Shown here: positions 5,706-8,594 of the stretch, piece after piece
How the letters are laid out: each line of letters opens with the position of its first letter
Position numbering within the stretch: position 1 is the stretch's first letter
NCBI GenBank assembly: GCA_016185555.1
Contig: JACPNI010000093.1
Location: 1-8,594, forward strand
From: Candidatus Woesearchaeota archaeon
GTDB lineage: Archaea > Nanobdellota > Nanobdellia > SCGC-AAA011-G17 > JACPNG01
DNA: 8,594 nucleotides
Direction: 5' to 3'
Program-made: the position numbers and the translations under genes
The notes under the pieces: model-generated
Seen by the model: the letters and a program-made list of their open reading frames with translations, nothing else
Databases searched by the model: none
What the model was told of the DNA's origin: nothing

Positions 5706-8099
5706 GTGTATTGCCCTAAATCGGGTGTAGGGAAAAGAAAAACAGGCGGTTTAGAGATTGGACTGCCGGGATTAAAAATGTTTGAAATTGTTTCACAAAA
5801 ATCCGATAAGGATGTAGCCTCACCAACAGGATGCTTTGAGGTTCAAACAGAAGGAAAAAAAGGTAGTAATGTTATTTTTGATATTGAAGGAGCAGCATTT
5901 GGAATACAAGAAAGATCAGTTGAAGCTAAAGAAGAGCCTGCACCAAAGGCTGGAATACCAGAGATTCAAGAATTTTTAGTGAAACAAGAAGGATGTACTT
6001 TACCAACTAAGCAGTATTATGTTCCAGAAAATAATTTGCCAGTATGTTTGACAGAAAATGAGGCGAAGAAGGCTTTTGAACCGATATGCCGATATTATGA
6101 AAATTCGTGCTTGAATGAGAGTGAAATACAAAAGCTAATAATTAAACATATTACGGATCTTGCATCAAATCCAAGTGCAGCGCCACACTTTCAAGAAATT
6201 GATGATTCCATAAAGAGAAAAATTATAGAACCAAAAGTATGTCCAGCAGGTACTAAAAATTATGGCGATCCAAATTTAGGTGAGTATTTATGCCTTAATG
6301 ATAACGAAATAAAAAAAGAGTTTGAGGATAGGCGGGAGATAAAAAAAGAACCAGACTCTCTTGTTTTCAAACCTGGATGTTCAGAAGGTAAAATCTTTGA
6401 TAGCGACTATGGATGTATAGATTCTTCAGATGAGAGAATCAAGAAAAAAATAGAGGAGATAGAGAGACTGGAAAGATTAGAGAAAGAAAATCAATTATTA
6501 AGGGAAAAAAGTCGGGAAAAAGCACCAACAGAAATCGTAGAAGATGCAACACAGTCTTGTAATGCTGGTAGTGATAGGTGTTCTTTTGATCCAGAGAATA
6601 TTTTTGCTAGTCAACTTATGTATTTCAAAGAGAGATGCATATATAATAAAGATATAGAAGTATATTTTTGGAATTTCTTTGATGGGTATTATACAGATGG
6701 AAGTTGCAAAGAAAAAATTAAACCAGAACCTGGAGTTACTGTAGTCCAGGATCATGAATCTGCTCGTGAAAAATTAAGAGGTCAAAGAAGAATAAAAATT
6801 GAAGATCAGGAAACAGCTAAAAGTATTGGATTTGGAATGCAGGTTGCACCATATCTGATCAAAAATGGAAATCGGCCTGCTGTAACCTTAAACGCATTTG
6901 TTGATGAACTGGCTGCTGGAGGAGGCAATTTGGGGGATGTAATCTCTGCAGTTGCTGATGAAAACGATATTGATAGAACTGTAATAAAATCCATAATTTC
7001 TAAGGAATCAAGTTTTAATGTAAATGCAGTCTCTCCAGTTGGTGCAGCAGGTTTAATGCAATTAATGCCATATACTGCAAAAGGCCTCGGTTTGAATAAT
7101 ATTTATCGTGGTGATGAATTTAATAAGAAGTATAGGGAGTTTACGTTAGGAATAATAAATGCAGATACATTTCAGGCGTTTCAAAAAGAGTATGCAGCAG
7201 ATCTTAGAAAACAAATAGCAGGAAAAACTAAAGAAGAGCTTGCATTGTTTGATGATAGGTTTGATCCTGAGAAAAATCTTGATGCTGGTGTTTCTTATTT
7301 TGCGAGGGCTTATCAATATAATAAAAGGGATTTGGGACTTGCTTTGGTTACTTATAATGCTGGTTTGGGTTTTGTTCAGAAGAACTGTAAGGGGACTTAT
7401 GAAAGTTGTAGTTTGGGAGCTAACAGTCCAATTCGTAAATATGTTGACTCAATCAGTAAAGAAATAGCTAGTGGCGGTCCAGTTTTGGATACAAGGGAAA
7501 AGATATTGGCTTTTGTAAATTCAGTTCCTAAAGAAAAACTTCTGAAAGATTTAATGGTTCTTAATGGCGGAGATAAAAAGAAGGCTTTTGAAGCTTTAGG
7601 CAGAATGGATATAGAACCTTCTTTTGTGCAGTTTAGCACTTATCTTAAAGATGCTCAATTTAATTTATATTCTGATCCTGAAAAACAAGGCATGAGTAAG
7701 AGCGCTATAATACAAAATCCCCAATTTATTCCACAGGGCGTAAGAATAACAGCGGACTTGCCTAAGGAGAAGGTTTTTGGTATTTTTGGGGGTTCTTATA
7801 CAATTGAAAGATCAAGTACTGCCTTGCCGTTATGGAGGCTTAAGGATTCAAAAGGAAACGTGGTTAGTGGATTGGACAATAAAGAACTATTTGAAATATT
7901 TACAAGTCCTTTATTTGCAAGGGGTTCAATAAACCTGCCTTTAGGCGATGAAGTAAGAAGGTTTGATATTGAATCTGATCCTAAAACAAAGGTTCGTTAT
8001 TTTGTTGATAAAAAGTCAAAAGAAAAACTACGGTTGGATAAAATAGCAGAAAAAATACAAGAAGCAAAAAGAGCCCCTGAAATACGAGCTCCCAAATAA
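5706..8099 (+). CDS. C-terminal part of the interrupted secreted SLT lytic transglycosylase
   Basis: From the first possible start (GTG 5706) there are 797 aa, but the frame is open from 5559 and the true start is probably ATG 4791. Domains in GTG numbering: a beta-rich segment (1-75); three Cys-pair repeats (about 95-250); a coiled coil EEIERLERLEKENQLLREK (about 242-272); a Cys-containing segment (280-345); an SLT domain (about 410-589) with catalytic Glu434 in KESSF, then GAAGLMQLMPYTA (Gln452), DPEKNLDAG and TYNAG (Tyr550); and an unassigned charged C-terminal region (590-797). All hallmark SLT residues are intact. An extra stretch of about 55 residues separates GLMQ from DPEKN. The product has no signal peptide unless joined to the part before the TAA. 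The SLT reaction cleaves the murein glycan with anhydroMurNAc formation; the substrate here is inferred. Confidence 0.85.
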   Translation: MYCPKSGVGKRKTGGLEIGLPGLKMFEIVSQKSDKDVASPTGCFEVQTEGKKGSNVIFDIEGAAFGIQERSVEAKEEPAPKAGIPEIQEFLVKQEGCTLPTKQYYVPENNLPVCLTENEAKKAFEPICRYYENSCLNESEIQKLIIKHITDLASNPSAAPHFQEIDDSIKRKIIEPKVCPAGTKNYGDPNLGEYLCLNDNEIKKEFEDRREIKKEPDSLVFKPGCSEGKIFDSDYGCIDSSDERIKKKIEEIERLERLEKENQLLREKSREKAPTEIVEDATQSCNAGSDRCSFDPENIFASQLMYFKERCIYNKDIEVYFWNFFDGYYTDGSCKEKIKPEPGVTVVQDHESAREKLRGQRRIKIEDQETAKSIGFGMQVAPYLIKNGNRPAVTLNAFVDELAAGGGNLGDVISAVADENDIDRTVIKSIISKESSFNVNAVSPVGAAGLMQLMPYTAKGLGLNNIYRGDEFNKKYREFTLGIINADTFQAFQKEYAADLRKQIAGKTKEELALFDDRFDPEKNLDAGVSYFARAYQYNKRDLGLALVTYNAGLGFVQKNCKGTYESCSLGANSPIRKYVDSISKEIASGGPVLDTREKILAFVNSVPKEKLLKDLMVLNGGDKKKAFEALGRMDIEPSFVQFSTYLKDAQFNLYSDPEKQGMSKSAIIQNPQFIPQGVRITADLPKEKVFGIFGGSYTIERSSTALPLWRLKDSKGNVVSGLDNKELFEIFTSPLFARGSINLPLGDEVRRFDIESDPKTKVRYFVDKKSKEKLRLDKIAEKIQEAKRAPEIRAPK
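5991..6458 (+). repeat. Degenerate Cys-pair protein repeats (three units plus a half unit)
   Basis: Three protein-level repeats share the pattern Cys, 16 residues (11 in the third), Cys-(Leu/Ile), then an acidic helix (N/D)E-x-KK-x-F. Unit 1 (5991-6083) has CLTENEAKKAF, unit 2 (6234-6329) has CLNDNEIKKEF, and unit 3 (6375-6458) has CIDSSDERIKKKI. A short copy, CRYYENSCLNESEIQKLI (6087-6143), lies between units 1 and 2. The first two have identical Cys spacing although their DNA differs, so this is old duplication kept by selection. Each unit is likely a disulfide-closed hairpin followed by a helix, forming a stalk that leads into the coiled coil before the SLT domain. Confidence 0.6.
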
Positions 8100-8151
8100 T
8101 TAAGTTCAACTGATCATGGATAGCGCAAAGGAAAATTATCTTTGATATCCT

Positions 8152-8158
8152 TATAAAC
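8152..8158 (+). promoter_or_regulatory. TATA box of hicBA (leaderless start)
   Basis: TATAAAC begins exactly 29 nt before the A of the hicB ATG at 8181, the same heptamer and spacing as at 1725. Transcription should begin at the ATG, and no Shine-Dalgarno sequence precedes it. The 81-base interval 8100-8180 holds nothing else that I can support, and no clear terminator follows the SLT gene. Confidence 0.62.
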
Positions 8159-8180
8159 ACAAAATTACTGAAATAGATTT

Positions 8181-8402
8181 ATGGTAAAAGTTTACAATTA
8201 TACTGTATTAATAGAACAAGATGAAGATGGGATCTTCCTAGCAAAAGTTTCTGATATACCTGGTTGTTATACTCAGGGAAAAACAATAGAAGAAGTAATG
8301 AATAGAATTAAGGAAGCAATTGAAGTATGTTTAGAAGCAGATAAGAAAAACTATCCGCCTCTAAAGTTTGTTGGCATACAACAGGTTGAGGTTACAGCTT
8401 AA
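8181..8402 (+). CDS. hicB: HicB-family antitoxin (short form)
   Basis: This 73-aa protein has the HicB partial RNase H-like fold pattern. A first strand (YNYTVLIEQDEDG) leads into F-x-AKVSDIPGCYTQG, where the V-x-D-x-PG-C-x-x-x-G signature is visible, then EEVMNRIKEAIEVCLE as the helix and a final strand. HicB binds and blocks the HicA mRNA interferase. Many HicB proteins carry a C-terminal ribbon-helix-helix or HTH domain that represses the operon; this one ends right after the core domain, so it probably cannot autoregulate by itself. It is followed directly by hicA with a TAATG junction (one-base overlap), so the antitoxin is translated first. It probably has a leaderless transcript from the TATA box at 8152. 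Confidence 0.88.
   Translation: MVKVYNYTVLIEQDEDGIFLAKVSDIPGCYTQGKTIEEVMNRIKEAIEVCLEADKKNYPPLKFVGIQQVEVTA
8388..8392 (+). promoter_or_regulatory. Shine-Dalgarno-like site for hicA inside the end of hicB
   Basis: GAGGT lies nine nt before the hicA ATG at 8402, within the last codons of hicB. It is complementary to the archaeal anti-Shine-Dalgarno ACCTC, so the toxin, as an internal cistron, would initiate on its own site as well as by coupling across the TAATG junction. Confidence 0.45.
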
Positions 8403-8594
8403 TGGTTAAATTAGTTCTAATTTCCGGTAAAGAATTATGTAAACTTCTTGAAAAGCTGGGCTTTGAAAGAATACATCAAAAAGGAAGTCATATAAGGTAT
8501 AGGCATCCTGATGGGAGAATTACTGTAGTTCCTGTTCATGGAAATGAAGATTTAGGTCAAGGGCTTCTTCGCGAAATTTTAAATCAAATTAAAA
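8402..8594 (+). CDS. hicA: HicA-family mRNA interferase toxin (3' cut by window edge)
   Basis: Sixty-four codons are visible before the window ends, and no stop has been reached. The protein has the small dsRBD-like HicA fold signature: GKELCKLLEKLGF as the first helix, HQKGSHIRYRHPDG with the conserved G-S-H where the catalytic His is His30, then TVVPVHGNEDLGQGLLREIL, matching the usual V-P-x-H-x-x-x-(E/D)-L-x-x-G-x-L-x-x-I-L pattern. Family members are usually 60-85 aa, so only a few residues are likely missing. HicA cleaves mRNA and slows growth unless bound by HicB. The start ATG shares one base with the hicB stop (TAATG), and the order antitoxin-then-toxin is the reverse of the classic hicAB arrangement, though it also occurs in nature. 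Confidence 0.88.
   Translation, partial: MVKLVLISGKELCKLLEKLGFERIHQKGSHIRYRHPDGRITVVPVHGNEDLGQGLLREILNQIK

Noticed and set aside
5706..5708. GTG as a genuine independent start of the second SLT gene
   Set aside because: No ribosome site or promoter lies at a usable distance, the product would lack a signal peptide, and 49 good codons precede it in frame. It is kept only as the conventional ORF boundary.
8126..8144. CAAAG...CTTTG inverted repeat upstream of hicB as an operator
   Set aside because: The arms are only five bases with a nine-base A+T-rich loop, and this HicB has no DNA-binding domain; such matches are expected by chance here.
1..8594. tRNA, rRNA, CRISPR array, insertion sequence or transposase
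   Set aside because: I saw no cloverleaf with a TTCRANNC arm, no regularly spaced direct repeats, and no transposase motifs or terminal inverted repeats on either strand.

Overview
The window is A+T-rich and reads as archaeal. It carries an RNA polymerase subunit L gene (archaeal/eukaryotic only) and a METTL5-type rRNA adenine methyltransferase. TATAAAC boxes sit a fixed 29 nt upstream of two start codons, which fits leaderless archaeal transcripts. A membrane protein opens with the pilin-like KKGQVTLF N-terminus that I associate with DPANN archaea such as Woesearchaeota and Pacearchaeota. The phylum is inference; the domain Archaea is well supported.

Layout. Positions 1-1719 are housekeeping: the end of an unidentified gene, a METTL5-like methyltransferase overlapping it by ATGA, a convergent minus-strand gene for a two-helix membrane protein, and rpoL, which is divergent from that gene. 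Positions 1754-8099 are a tight plus-strand run of secreted or membrane genes: a 756-aa secreted protein ending in an SLT lytic-transglycosylase domain, a 251-aa pilin-like anchored protein 14 nt downstream, and then, with an ATGA overlap, a secreted protein interrupted by one in-frame TAA at 5556-5558. The frame stays open from that stop to 8099 and contains Cys-pair repeats, a coiled coil and a canonical SLT domain. Positions 8181-8594 hold a HicB antitoxin gene and the start of a HicA toxin gene, which the window edge cuts.

The most notable content is the 1754-8099 module. Two exported proteins carry murein-cleaving SLT folds in an apparent archaeon, a group that does not make bacterial murein, and a pilin-like protein lies between them. 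The natural hypothesis is a surface system acting on bacterial cell walls (predation, attachment, competition or macromolecule transfer). The second SLT gene is either a recent nonsense mutant, a sequencing error, or a readthrough gene: its signal peptide lies before the stop and its catalytic domain after it.
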